Source: Bacillus sp. SKDU12
GTDB lineage: Bacteria > Bacillota > Bacilli > Bacillales > Bacillaceae
DNA: 64,000 nucleotides
Assembly (NCBI RefSeq): GCF_010093085.1
Contig: NZ_MSRC01000006.1
Coordinates: forward strand, 186,001-250,000
Direction: 5' to 3'
Shown here: positions 8,833 through 16,198 of the stretch, piece by piece
Layout: each line of letters begins with the position of its first letter
Position numbering within the stretch: position 1 is the first letter of the stretch
Notes under the pieces: model-generated
Seen by the model: only the letters and a program-made list of their open reading frames with translations
What the model was told of the DNA's origin: nothing
Database searches by the model: none
Translations under genes and position numbers: made by a program

Positions 8833-9032
8833 CGATGGCTTGATGATAGGATACGATCGAAGCAGCCATTCTCCCACATATCGTTATTTCGATTTACGAA
8901 AAATCATGTATAAAGACCCCTTGTTTGACCGTTGATGCGCTCCGAACACTTACTCTCTGTTGCTTATCCCCTCTATATAGCGGCATGATATGCGATCGTA
9001 TCCAATGAAAACAGGTAAGTGTAGGCGCTTTC
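8806..9032 (-). ncRNA. Candidate ~225-nt RNA upstream of yhaX
   Basis: This gene-free stretch holds a well-formed minus-strand promoter (9039-9067) and a minus-strand terminator hairpin with a TTTTTT tail (8806-8832). Together they predict a transcript of about 225 nt that stops before yhaX. It includes a possible 30-codon ORF (ATG at 8987, MPLYRGDK...) with no ribosome site. It could be a small RNA or an attenuated yhaX leader. Everything here is predicted by eye. Confidence 0.4.
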
Positions 9033-9038
9033 AATGCC

Positions 9039-9067
9039 ATTATCTCAGTTTTTCTTGCTGATGACAA
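9039..9067 (-). promoter_or_regulatory. Predicted sigma-A promoter of the candidate RNA
   Basis: TTGTCA (9067-9062), a 17-nt spacer and GATAAT (9044-9039), one mismatch in each hexamer. It points away from yhaZ and toward yhaX. Confidence 0.5.
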
Positions 9068-9202
9068 GGGTTTTTTTAACTAAAAAAAATGACAAATCAT
9101 GTATACTAAGGCAGGACTTGTTGTTGTTTTTTGGAAATAACCGCTTGATACAGAACATACATTCCTATATGATATAAATAACAAACGAAAAGCGGTGATC
9201 AG

Positions 9203-10276
9203 ATGGCTGATTTAAAAGATATATACAATGAAAAAATGATATCTCGATTAGTACTCCATATCAAGACATCTTATCCTGACTTTAACCAAGACAGGTTCAA
9301 AGAACAATTGCTGCGGGATGATTGGCCTGAACTTGCTTTAAAAGAGCGGATGCGCCGAATAACAGTCTCCTTATACGGAACACTGCCGACACATTACGGT
9401 GAAGCGCTTGCCATTTTACAGGATGCAGCTCCTCATTTTAACGGACTAAGCGGCATCCTATTCCCTGATTATGTGGAACAATACGGATTAGCTCATTGGG
9501 AAGAATCCGTAAAAGCATTGGAATATTTCACGCAATACTCCACCGCAGAATTTGCTGTGAGACCCTTTTTGCTGTTAGATCAAGAAAAAATGATTGCACA
9601 ATTGCTTCAATGGTCCCAACATGAAAATGAACACGTGAGAAGACTTGCGAGCGAAGGAAGCAGACCCCGCCTGCCATGGGGAAAATCGATACCCGCTTTG
9701 AAAACGGACCCTTCCCCTATTCTGCCGATCCTTGGGAAGCTGATGCAGGACGAGTCCTTATATGTAAGAAAAAGCGTAGCCAACAATCTTAATGACATAT
9801 CAAAAACGCATCCTCATTTGCTAGAAAAAATCGCGGATCAATGGTACGGAACACATCCCTATTCTGATTGGATTATCAAACACGCCTATCGGACTTTATT
9901 AAAAAAGGGAGATAAACAGGCGTTAGCGCTTTTCGGTTATGAAAATGCTGATTCGATCCAACTGCATGATTTCTCATGCCAATCAAACCGCATAGCCATT
10001 GGCGAAAGCCTTGAATTTTCTTTCTATATTCATTCGGACAGTGATCAAAAAGTAAGAATTGAATATGCAATTGATTTTGTAAAAGCAAGAGGCCAGCGTC
10101 ATCGAAAAGTATTTAAAATAACAGAAACAAATATACGAAGAAACGAAACAAAATCGTACACAAAAATTCAATCCTTTAAGGACCTCACGACCAGAAAACA
10201 TTACAAAGGGATTCATACATTATCAGTGATCATCAATGGAGAGACAAAAGACTCTTTGGATTTCCAAGTTTGCTGA
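9203..10276 (+). CDS. yhaZ: YhaZ, putative DNA alkylation repair protein (HEAT-like)
   Basis: A 357-residue soluble protein. Residues 60-240 form helical HEAT-like repeats of the AlkC/AlkD type, including HVRRLASEGSRPRLPWG near 145 and VRKSVANNLNDISK near 190. The C-terminal 110 residues look like a beta-sandwich domain. Members of this fold recognise alkylated bases; activity here is inferred from similarity. The ATG at 9203 has only a weak ribosome site (GCGGTGATC). It is a single-gene unit facing yheA. Confidence 0.8.
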   Translation: MADLKDIYNEKMISRLVLHIKTSYPDFNQDRFKEQLLRDDWPELALKERMRRITVSLYGTLPTHYGEALAILQDAAPHFNGLSGILFPDYVEQYGLAHWEESVKALEYFTQYSTAEFAVRPFLLLDQEKMIAQLLQWSQHENEHVRRLASEGSRPRLPWGKSIPALKTDPSPILPILGKLMQDESLYVRKSVANNLNDISKTHPHLLEKIADQWYGTHPYSDWIIKHAYRTLLKKGDKQALALFGYENADSIQLHDFSCQSNRIAIGESLEFSFYIHSDSDQKVRIEYAIDFVKARGQRHRKVFKITETNIRRNETKSYTKIQSFKDLTTRKHYKGIHTLSVIINGETKDSLDFQVC

Positions 10277-10282
10277 ATAATA

Positions 10283-10314
10283 AAAAATCCCTTCTTTTCC
10301 AAGAAGGGATTTTT
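10283..10314. terminator. Bidirectional terminator yhaZ/yheA
   Basis: AAAAATCCCTTCTT and its complement with A and T runs on the two sides, between convergent genes. Confidence 0.85.
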
Positions 10315-10319
10315 GCTGG

Positions 10320-10673
10320 TTAGCCTTCAACACTGCCGTACAGTTCTTCTAAAGGCTTCATAATGATTTTATTCAATTCACCGATCAGCACGCTCATGCG
10401 CTGCTCCGCTTCCATCAGCTGAGAAATTGTTTCGTGCTGCTGGACAAGTGCAACTGTTTTTTGGGCCTGAGTCACTTCTTCTTGTGTAATCTCTTCTCCC
10501 GCCATTTGTTTTTGCTGGAGTCTAAGCTGCACATCGCGGAAGTTTTCAAACATGCGTTTTGCAGATTCATCTGCATTTACTTCATCATAAAGGTTTTTTA
10601 AACGGGTGAACTCCTCGCTCCCGCGTAATGCATTTTCCAGATCATACGCTACATCATAAAAATTAACAGCCAT
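10320..10673 (-). CDS. yheA: YheA, YlbF/YmcA-family helical protein
   Basis: A 117-residue, highly charged, all-helical protein of the YlbF/YmcA (Com_YlbF) family, as seen from the pattern of a long N-terminal helix and a Gln-rich second helix (RLQQKQMAGEEITQEEV near residue 52). YlbF and YmcA form complexes that act on RNase Y; a similar role for YheA is not established. ATG start with a GAGC purine stretch; the upstream 90 nt separate it from yheB. Confidence 0.85.
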   Translation of the reverse strand: MAVNFYDVAYDLENALRGSEEFTRLKNLYDEVNADESAKRMFENFRDVQLRLQQKQMAGEEITQEEVTQAQKTVALVQQHETISQLMEAEQRMSVLIGELNKIIMKPLEELYGSVEG

Positions 10674-10765
10674 TGTAAATAGCTCCTTTCATTGTTGCCG
10701 TTTGACATACCACTCCACTATAACAAACTATGGAGCTGCTTTCATTAACCAGAACTCATCTCTTC

Positions 10766-11899
10766 TTAAAAAAGGACGACAAACAACGCTTGAATTACAC
10801 CTATAATTCCGCCGAGAAGGCCTCCCAAATAGGTAATCATTTTAAATTCTTTTTTTGAAATGGACAGCACCATTTCTTCAAGACGCTGCACCGGGAATTG
10901 ATCCACCTGCTCCTTGACGATTTCCTCTAAGCGCATCCGTTTTAAGACACTTTCTAGATTAGCCGAAACCCCTTCAAGCAATTTGTCTAACAGTGCCGGC
11001 AGCATTTTCCCGGTCAGTTCAGATTCATAGCGGACGAAAAGCGCGCCAATCGTATTGTCGAAGAAAGGCGCAGTTGAAAATGTTCGCAGCACGCTTCGTT
11101 TCAAGCTGAAAATGAGCGCTTTTGCATTCCATTTTTCGTCTGCTTCATTAAACGTATACTCTCTTAGCTTGCCCCATTCGTTTTTTAGGAGATCAGAAAG
11201 CAATTGATTTGTTTCTTCATTCCGCAAAAACTTCAGCAGCTCCGGCAGCACGCGGTCCGCAAGGCTTGAATTGCCGAGAAACATCTGCACCATGCTTCCA
11301 AGCATGCCGCGTTCTTTTAAAAAGCCGTCAATCATATTCGCAAGACGGGCTTTCCCTTCATCACTCTCAAAATAACTGACACTGCGTGACAATATATATT
11401 CTGAGATCATCGGGATTTTTTCTCCTATCTTTTCCTGCACTTCTAAAGGCAACAGCTCTTTTAACGATTGGTGCTCGTATTGGAGGAAAAGCTCATTCAG
11501 CTTATCATCCGTCCAGCGGCTGATCCATGCGTCTGCCGCTTCATCAGGACGTTTCACCCCAGCTTTTTCAAGCGCGTCTTTTACTGTCATTTCAGAAAGC
11601 GACAGCTTTTGAATCAGCTGTTCCCCGACTTGAAGAGCCTGCGTTTTTGCTGCATCAGAGACAAGCCGCTTTTTTATGCCTTCAGGGGTTAAGAGATGAT
11701 TAACAACCATCAGTCCCATTTGTTTTGCCAGTTCATCCCGCCTTCTCGGAATCAGCCCTGGCGTAAAAGGGACTCGTTTCCCAAACAAATAGTATGCCTT
11801 ATAAGGCCTAAATAGCATTTGAATGGCTAAATGATTGGTCACCGCGCCAATGGCGGCGCCGATCACGATCATAAAAATAAAGGTTCCTGCAATACCCAT
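10766..11899 (-). CDS. yheB: YheB, DUF445 membrane protein
   Basis: A 377-residue DUF445 protein. It has one N-terminal membrane segment (residues 5-25, with NHLAIQMLFRPYK after it) and one at the extreme C-terminus (355-377); the long middle part is helical and charged. The topology suggests a hairpin-anchored cytoplasmic or exported domain. In B. subtilis it is linked to sporulation. No enzymatic motif is visible. It may be co-transcribed with yheA, 92 nt downstream. Confidence 0.85.
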   Translation of the reverse strand: MGIAGTFIFMIVIGAAIGAVTNHLAIQMLFRPYKAYYLFGKRVPFTPGLIPRRRDELAKQMGLMVVNHLLTPEGIKKRLVSDAAKTQALQVGEQLIQKLSLSEMTVKDALEKAGVKRPDEAADAWISRWTDDKLNELFLQYEHQSLKELLPLEVQEKIGEKIPMISEYILSRSVSYFESDEGKARLANMIDGFLKERGMLGSMVQMFLGNSSLADRVLPELLKFLRNEETNQLLSDLLKNEWGKLREYTFNEADEKWNAKALIFSLKRSVLRTFSTAPFFDNTIGALFVRYESELTGKMLPALLDKLLEGVSANLESVLKRMRLEEIVKEQVDQFPVQRLEEMVLSISKKEFKMITYLGGLLGGIIGVIQALFVVLF

Positions 11900-12115
11900 T
11901 TCCTATTCATCTTCCTCCATCTGTGCTTCAGCTTTTTTCATATTGTTGATGTACCTATTCATATTATAGAGGCTCATGCAATCACATAGCAAACGAGGAG
12001 ACAAATTTCCATTATTAGAAAATCAGCTTGTTCTTTTGGAATAGTGCAAGGTGAAGAATCGTATTCTGTAAAGTAGAATACCGTCAGCTGCGTTCATCCT
12101 GAATGTATTTAGCGT

Positions 12116-12143
12116 AAAGCTGCTGACACCCGCCGGCAGCTTT
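12116..12143 (+). other. Hairpin immediately upstream of the yheC ribosome site
   Basis: AAAGCTGCTG pairs with CGGCAGCTTT (10 bp, one G-U) around 8 nt, followed by only TTTTG. A second dyad, GTATTCT...AGAATAC, lies at 12061-12081. The first could be a weak attenuator or a protective 5' structure; no function is shown. Confidence 0.35.
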
Positions 12144-12166
12144 TGAATAAAAGGGGGAGTCTCACC

Positions 12167-13258
12167 ATGATAACACTTGGTTTTATGTCCTTATCCCGCC
12201 AGCACGAAGCGGACTATTCCGCAGAGCTGGCCAAGAGAGCACCCGAATTTGGCATACTTTTCGTTCGGTTTACACCGTTTGATATTTCTCCAGAGACCTT
12301 GCGTGTCAAAGCATCGGTTTATCATTCGGCCAGCAGAACATGGAATGAAACTGAAATGGCGATTCCAGATTATATTTATGACCGCTGTTTTTACGGCAAG
12401 GATTCTCAATCTCAAAAAGCAAAACCAATCGTTGAGTGGCTTAAAAAATATCCGAAAACGGAATTTATCGGGCTAGGTCTTCCCGATAAGTGGACCGTTC
12501 TTCATGATCTGCAGCAGAATGCTGTGATCAATCCTTATATTCCCGAAACGATGAAGGTAAGCCAATATGAACAAATTCACTCCTTCTTATCCAAAGAAAA
12601 AGCCTGCATCCTAAAACCCGCGTTCGGCGCCGGAGGCAGAGGCGTGATTCTATTGGAGCTGGGCAAGAAAAACATAACCGCTACGTATCACATCGGAAAA
12701 GATAAGCAGACCAAAACCTTTTCCAAACAGGCTTCTTTTAAAACATGGTGCAAAAAAGTGCTTCAGCACCAATATTTGCTTCAGCCTTATTTAAATATTC
12801 AAGATAAGGAGCAATATCCATGTGATATCCGCCTATTCATGGAAAAAACCGAAGCTGGTGAATGGAATACGGTTGGAAAGGCAGTGAGACGCGGCTACAA
12901 ACATGGGTTGCTGGCCAACCTGTCTGGCGGGTCTGATGCACTGACATTTGATTCTTGGTTTGAAGATATACCGAAAAAACAGCAGGTTGTCTTGCTGGAT
13001 GACGTATTTTCGATTACCCAGTCGGTTCCATATTATCTTGACGAGCGCTACGGGCCGCTGTTTGAACTTGGCCTTGACATCTGCCTTGCAAAGGACGGTA
13101 GAATTTGGATCATGGATATCAATTCCAAACCGGGCAGAAAGTCAATCCTGCGGGTTTCTCCCGAGCAAAAAGAACAGCTGTACACATGTCCTTTAAAACG
13201 ATGCCAATATCTATCTTCTGAACAAAGCCAGAAGGGAGTTCTTCCGCGTGAATGGTAA
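12167..13258 (+). CDS. yheC: YheC, ATP-grasp spore coat-associated protein
   Basis: A 363-residue YheC/D-type ATP-grasp protein. The ATP-binding segment KPAFGAGGRGVILLE is near residue 150 and the C-terminal metal-binding motif WIMDINSKPGR near 325. The family is found in spore formers and B. subtilis YheC and YheD are coat associated; the ligated substrates are unknown. The ATG at 12167 has GGGGGAG 9 nt upstream; an in-frame upstream ATG (12143) lies inside a hairpin and has no site. The last 11 bp overlap yheD. Confidence 0.88.
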   Translation: MITLGFMSLSRQHEADYSAELAKRAPEFGILFVRFTPFDISPETLRVKASVYHSASRTWNETEMAIPDYIYDRCFYGKDSQSQKAKPIVEWLKKYPKTEFIGLGLPDKWTVLHDLQQNAVINPYIPETMKVSQYEQIHSFLSKEKACILKPAFGAGGRGVILLELGKKNITATYHIGKDKQTKTFSKQASFKTWCKKVLQHQYLLQPYLNIQDKEQYPCDIRLFMEKTEAGEWNTVGKAVRRGYKHGLLANLSGGSDALTFDSWFEDIPKKQQVVLLDDVFSITQSVPYYLDERYGPLFELGLDICLAKDGRIWIMDINSKPGRKSILRVSPEQKEQLYTCPLKRCQYLSSEQSQKGVLPREW

Positions 13259-14609
13259 ACGGTTTTTGATCGGCATAGACAAAAACAGTGAAAATACCCT
13301 GTTTCTGCCCTCTTCGCTGAAGCGAAACGGACTTTTACATGCCGCGTTCGGGACGAAGGTTGTCAGATGCCACATTTCCTATAGAAAGCACCTTGAACAA
13401 ACCGTGCTTCTCTCTGAAAATCTATTTCATGAGCTTTTGCTTCCCCACAGAAGCAGAGCTGACATTCTGATTCATGATCATACAGTGCATATCGGACCGT
13501 TAATCGGCATCTTTACAGCAGGGTTTACCGTATCTCTTGAACGCCCTTTTAAGGATCGTTCTCTCTTTTTTTCTAAGCTCGTGACGTTACATGAGCAAGC
13601 TGGAGGCTACTGCTTCGTTTTTGGTGCTCACCAAATCAATTGGGAGGAAGGCACAATTGAGGGGCTCCTCTACAGGGAAAACGGCTGGGAGAAAAAAATC
13701 GTCCCGCTGCCAAACGTCGTTTATGACCGTTTGCCAAATCGGAAAATTGAAGATTCACTTCTTTTACAACATACAAAAAAGAGACTGATCGATGAATATC
13801 AAATTCCATGGTTTAATAAAACGTTTTTTAATAAATGGAGTGTTCATCAACTGCTTGAACAAGACCCAAGAACAGCCCCTTTTTTGCCGACATCCAAGCT
13901 GATACCATCTGAGGAGCAGATTAATGAGCTCTGCAATGTATACAAAAAAGTTTATATCAAACCGGCAAACGGAGCACTCGGTACCGGCATTTATCAGCTG
14001 ACAAAAACAGACGACGGCCTGACGGTGAAACATACAAATGACGCCAAAACGTTTTCTTCAATCGATTATTCCGATGCCGCCGCGTTTCTGGCAGAATTTC
14101 AAAAACAGCACGACCCGTCTGACTTTCTCATCCAACAAGGTGTTGATCTCATCGAATTTCAAGGCAAACCGGCGGATTTTCGTGTCCACACGAATAAAAA
14201 CAGAAAAGGGAAATGGACGGTCACAGCCATAGCCGTAAAAATTTCCGGAGAAAACAGCATTACCACACATCTTTCTAATGGCGGCATTGTAAAAACACTC
14301 GCAGAAGTATACGATGATCCTGCTGAAAGAGTTGAAGTCATTAAAAAGCTATCTGCTGCGGCACTGACGGCAAGTCATGTGCTTCATGATCATATCGAAG
14401 GGTTTATTGGGGAAATCGGTTTTGATTTTGGTATTGATCATAACGGAAAGGTATGGATGTTTGAAGCCAATTCACGTCCGGGCCGCAGTATTTTTTCCCA
14501 TCCTCATTTGTATCATGTTGATTCTCTGACAAAACGAAGAAGCTTTGAATACGCGTCATATCTATCCGAGAAGGCAATCACCTCACATGATGCGCTGTGG
14601 CCTTCGTGA
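13248..14609 (+). CDS. yheD: YheD, ATP-grasp spore coat-associated protein
   Basis: A 453-residue paralogue of YheC with an extra N-terminal domain of about 100 residues. The ATP-grasp core has KPANGALGTGIYQL near 240 and WMFEANSRPGRSIF near 405. Start is GTG at 13248, overlapping the end of yheC by 11 bp, with GGGAG about 10 nt upstream, so the two are coupled. In B. subtilis YheD forms ring-like structures around the forespore; the peptide or polymer it modifies is unknown. Confidence 0.88.
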   Translation: MNGKRFLIGIDKNSENTLFLPSSLKRNGLLHAAFGTKVVRCHISYRKHLEQTVLLSENLFHELLLPHRSRADILIHDHTVHIGPLIGIFTAGFTVSLERPFKDRSLFFSKLVTLHEQAGGYCFVFGAHQINWEEGTIEGLLYRENGWEKKIVPLPNVVYDRLPNRKIEDSLLLQHTKKRLIDEYQIPWFNKTFFNKWSVHQLLEQDPRTAPFLPTSKLIPSEEQINELCNVYKKVYIKPANGALGTGIYQLTKTDDGLTVKHTNDAKTFSSIDYSDAAAFLAEFQKQHDPSDFLIQQGVDLIEFQGKPADFRVHTNKNRKGKWTVTAIAVKISGENSITTHLSNGGIVKTLAEVYDDPAERVEVIKKLSAAALTASHVLHDHIEGFIGEIGFDFGIDHNGKVWMFEANSRPGRSIFSHPHLYHVDSLTKRRSFEYASYLSEKAITSHDALWPS

Positions 14610-14614
14610 CCTGT

Positions 14615-14645
14615 CCCGCTTTTTTGATAAAGCGGGTTTGCTTTT
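14615..14645 (+). terminator. Terminator of yheCD
   Basis: CCCGCTTT and its complement AAAGCGGG around 6 nt, then TTTGCTTTT, just past the yheD stop. Confidence 0.8.
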
Positions 14646-14726
14646 GTGATGTTTTAGCAGTAATACAATAAACATCATTTGTTATATTCAGGTCATTTGA
14701 TATCAATTTCTAAGGATCGCGCCGTA

Positions 14727-14855
14727 ATGGTTTCTCATTTCATCTGGAAATCCTTTACCGAAAATTTCATTTTATGATTGAATCGGGGATTTGTTTCCCG
14801 CTCCCGCTGAGGAGCCTGCCCCTTACAAATGAAATACATTTTACATATTTAGCTT
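14727..14855 (+). pseudogene. yheE: Possible remnant of yheE
   Basis: In B. subtilis 168 a gene of about 72 codons, yheE, lies between yheD and sspB. Here an ATG at 14727 opens a 16-codon frame MVSHFIWKSFTENFIL and stops. Its start resembles the HF-x-x-K-x-F-x-EN opening I remember for this small protein family. In another frame, EIHFTYLA follows and ends at a stop near 14855. The total is about 90 nt shorter than the expected gene. The comparison is from memory, so the call is tentative. Confidence 0.3.
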
Positions 14856-14879
14856 AGCCTAAACGGCTATGCTTTTTTT
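14851..14879 (+). terminator. Terminator between yheE remnant and sspB
   Basis: AGCTTAGCC pairs with GGCTATGCT (one mismatch) around TAAAC and is followed by seven T. It lies where a yheE transcript would end. Confidence 0.6.
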
Positions 14880-14911
14880 ATGCCTTTTCAAGATTTACCA
14901 CTTCATTCTCT

Positions 14912-14941
14912 GCATGAGTTTCAGGCCACTTTAACATAATA
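14912..14941 (+). promoter_or_regulatory. Sigma-G promoter of sspB
   Basis: GCATGA at 14912-14917, a 17-nt spacer and CATAATA at 14935-14941 match the sigma-G pattern (GHATR, CATNNTA), as expected for a forespore SASP gene. Transcription from it would start near 14948 and give a leader of about 115 nt. A second CATACTA at 15034-15040 would start transcription inside the ribosome site, so it is less likely. Confidence 0.7.
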
Positions 14942-14962
14942 CTAGTAACAAGCCGGCAAGCA

Positions 14963-15032
14963 TTGGGTTACGCCGAGACGGCAGTGACACCCGAGACGGG
15001 TCCACAGACTGGTGCAACTCCAGTTAACCCAA
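14963..15032 (+). ncRNA. Structured four-stem RNA in the sspB leader
   Basis: An 8-bp closing stem (TTGGGTTA, 14963-14970, with TAACCCAA, 15025-15032) encloses three hairpins. These are GCC/GGC at 14972-14982, ACCC/GGGT at 14989-15001 and ACTGG/CCAGT at 15008-15024. The first two share the same loop, GAGAC. The ribosome site at 15047 stays outside. I do not recognise an Rfam family. Confidence 0.5.
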
Positions 15033-15061
15033 CCATACTAAACAAAAAGGAGATATGACAC

Positions 15062-15265
15062 ATGGCTAACCAAAACTCTTCAAACGACTTACTAGTTCCT
15101 GGCGCAGCTCAGGCTATCGATCAAATGAAACTTGAAATTGCTTCTGAATTTGGTGTTAACCTTGGAGCAGAGACAACTTCTCGTGCTAACGGTTCTGTCG
15201 GAGGAGAAATCACAAAACGTTTAGTATCTTTCGCGCAGCAGCAAATGGGCGGCAGAGTTCAATAA
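15062..15265 (+). CDS. sspB: SspB, major beta-type small acid-soluble spore protein
   Basis: A 67-residue alpha/beta-type SASP. It binds and protects forespore DNA and is degraded at germination. The two conserved segments are present: the GPR protease cleavage region EIASEFGV near residue 28 and the DNA-binding helix [25 protein letters not shown] C-terminus. AAGGAG lies 9 nt before the ATG. It is preceded by a sigma-G promoter and a structured leader and followed by a strong terminator, so it is a single-gene unit. Confidence 0.95.
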   Translation: MANQNSSNDLLVPGAAQAIDQMKLEIASEFGVNLGAETTSRANGSVGGEITKRLVSFAQQQMGGRVQ

Positions 15266-15284
15266 CAATTCAATATATGGCTAT

Positions 15285-15309
15285 AGAGAGCGCGGTTTCC
15301 GCGCTCTCT
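15285..15309 (+). terminator. Terminator of sspB
   Basis: AGAGAGCGCGG and its complement around TTT, then TTTAT; 20 nt past the sspB stop. Confidence 0.85.
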
Positions 15310-15368
15310 TTATGTTGTCACCCTTTTCCCTGCCCCACATATTCTAGAAAAAAAGGGAGGGAATAAAG

Positions 15369-15494
15369 GTGGCATTCATCCACTTTGTGAATTGGGAGCT
15401 GATTCAGTTCGTAAGTATATCCGTGATTCATGAATATGTTTCCCATCGTGCTGTCTATTTGTACAGATATTCTTTTCCGCGCTGTTCAAATTGA
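15369..15494 (+). CDS. yheF: YheF, 41-residue protein
   Basis: A 41-codon frame ([15 protein letters not shown]...) starting with GTG at 15369 after a strong purine-rich AAAGGGAGGGAATAAAG ribosome site. Its length equals that of YheF of B. subtilis, which occupies this place between sspB and yheG. The peptide is aromatic and moderately hydrophobic, with no known domain. It ends 38 nt before yheG and may be translated from the same message. Confidence 0.65.
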   Translation: MAFIHFVNWELIQFVSISVIHEYVSHRAVYLYRYSFPRCSN

Positions 15495-15532
15495 GGCCAC
15501 CCTTTTATAATGAGGGGCGAGGAGGTTTTTTG

Positions 15533-16153
15533 ATGAAAATCGCTTTATTTGGAGCCAGCGGCCGTGTCGGACAAGCCTTTTTAAAACAAGCTGCCGCAAA
15601 TGGACAATTTACTATTTTTGCGCTGGTCAGATCTCATCATACTGAGCTTCCCCTTCCAAAAGATCAAGTCATCATGGGGAATGCGCGCCGCTTGGAAGAT
15701 GTAAAAAAAATTGTAAAGGATGCTGACATCGTGATCAGCTGTCTCGGCACAGATGGTGATGATACCCTGTCTGCAGCTATCGCAAATATACTGGACATTA
15801 TGAAGGAACAGCAGATCAAACGGCTTATTACAATCGGTACCGCTGGCATTCTTAATTCTCGATATGAACCAAGAAAGTACCGGTTTGAAACAAATGAATC
15901 AAAACGAAAAAAGACCCGCGCAGCCAAAGAGCATGCAAAAGTATACGAAATGCTAAAAGATTCCTCGTTAGACTGGACAATCATCTGTCCTACTTACCTG
16001 CCCGACGGAATAGCAAGCGGCGGTTATCGCGCACAGCGTGATGTATTGCCTGAGGGCGGCACGAGCATTACGGTAGGTGATACTGCTGATTTCCTCTATC
16101 ATGAACTTGTGACAGAAGAGTATATCGGCTGCCGCGTGGGACTGGCTTATTAA
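15533..16153 (+). CDS. yheG: YheG, NAD(P)-binding NmrA-like protein
   Basis: A 206-residue Rossmann protein of the atypical short-chain dehydrogenase/NmrA type. The nucleotide-binding motif [10 protein letters not shown] begins at residue 7, [11 protein letters not shown] is near 75, and there is no classical YxxxK catalytic pair at the usual place. Such proteins act as reductases or redox sensors; the substrate is unknown. The ATG at 15533 follows GAGGAGG by 6 nt. A terminator shared with bmrD lies 8 nt downstream. Confidence 0.85.
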   Translation: MKIALFGASGRVGQAFLKQAAANGQFTIFALVRSHHTELPLPKDQVIMGNARRLEDVKKIVKDADIVISCLGTDGDDTLSAAIANILDIMKEQQIKRLITIGTAGILNSRYEPRKYRFETNESKRKKTRAAKEHAKVYEMLKDSSLDWTIICPTYLPDGIASGGYRAQRDVLPEGGTSITVGDTADFLYHELVTEEYIGCRVGLAY

Positions 16154-16160
16154 TGACATA

Positions 16161-16193
16161 AAAACCCCAAAAACACGAATGTTTTGGGGTTTT
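16161..16193. terminator. Bidirectional terminator yheG/bmrD
   Basis: AAAACCCCAAAA and its complement around 9 nt, between convergent genes. Confidence 0.85.
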
Positions 16194-16198
16194 GAACG

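Noticed and set aside
15034..15040. CATACTA as the main sspB promoter -10
   Set aside because: Transcription would begin at the ribosome site and no -35 lies at the right distance; the upstream GCATGA/CATAATA pair is better.
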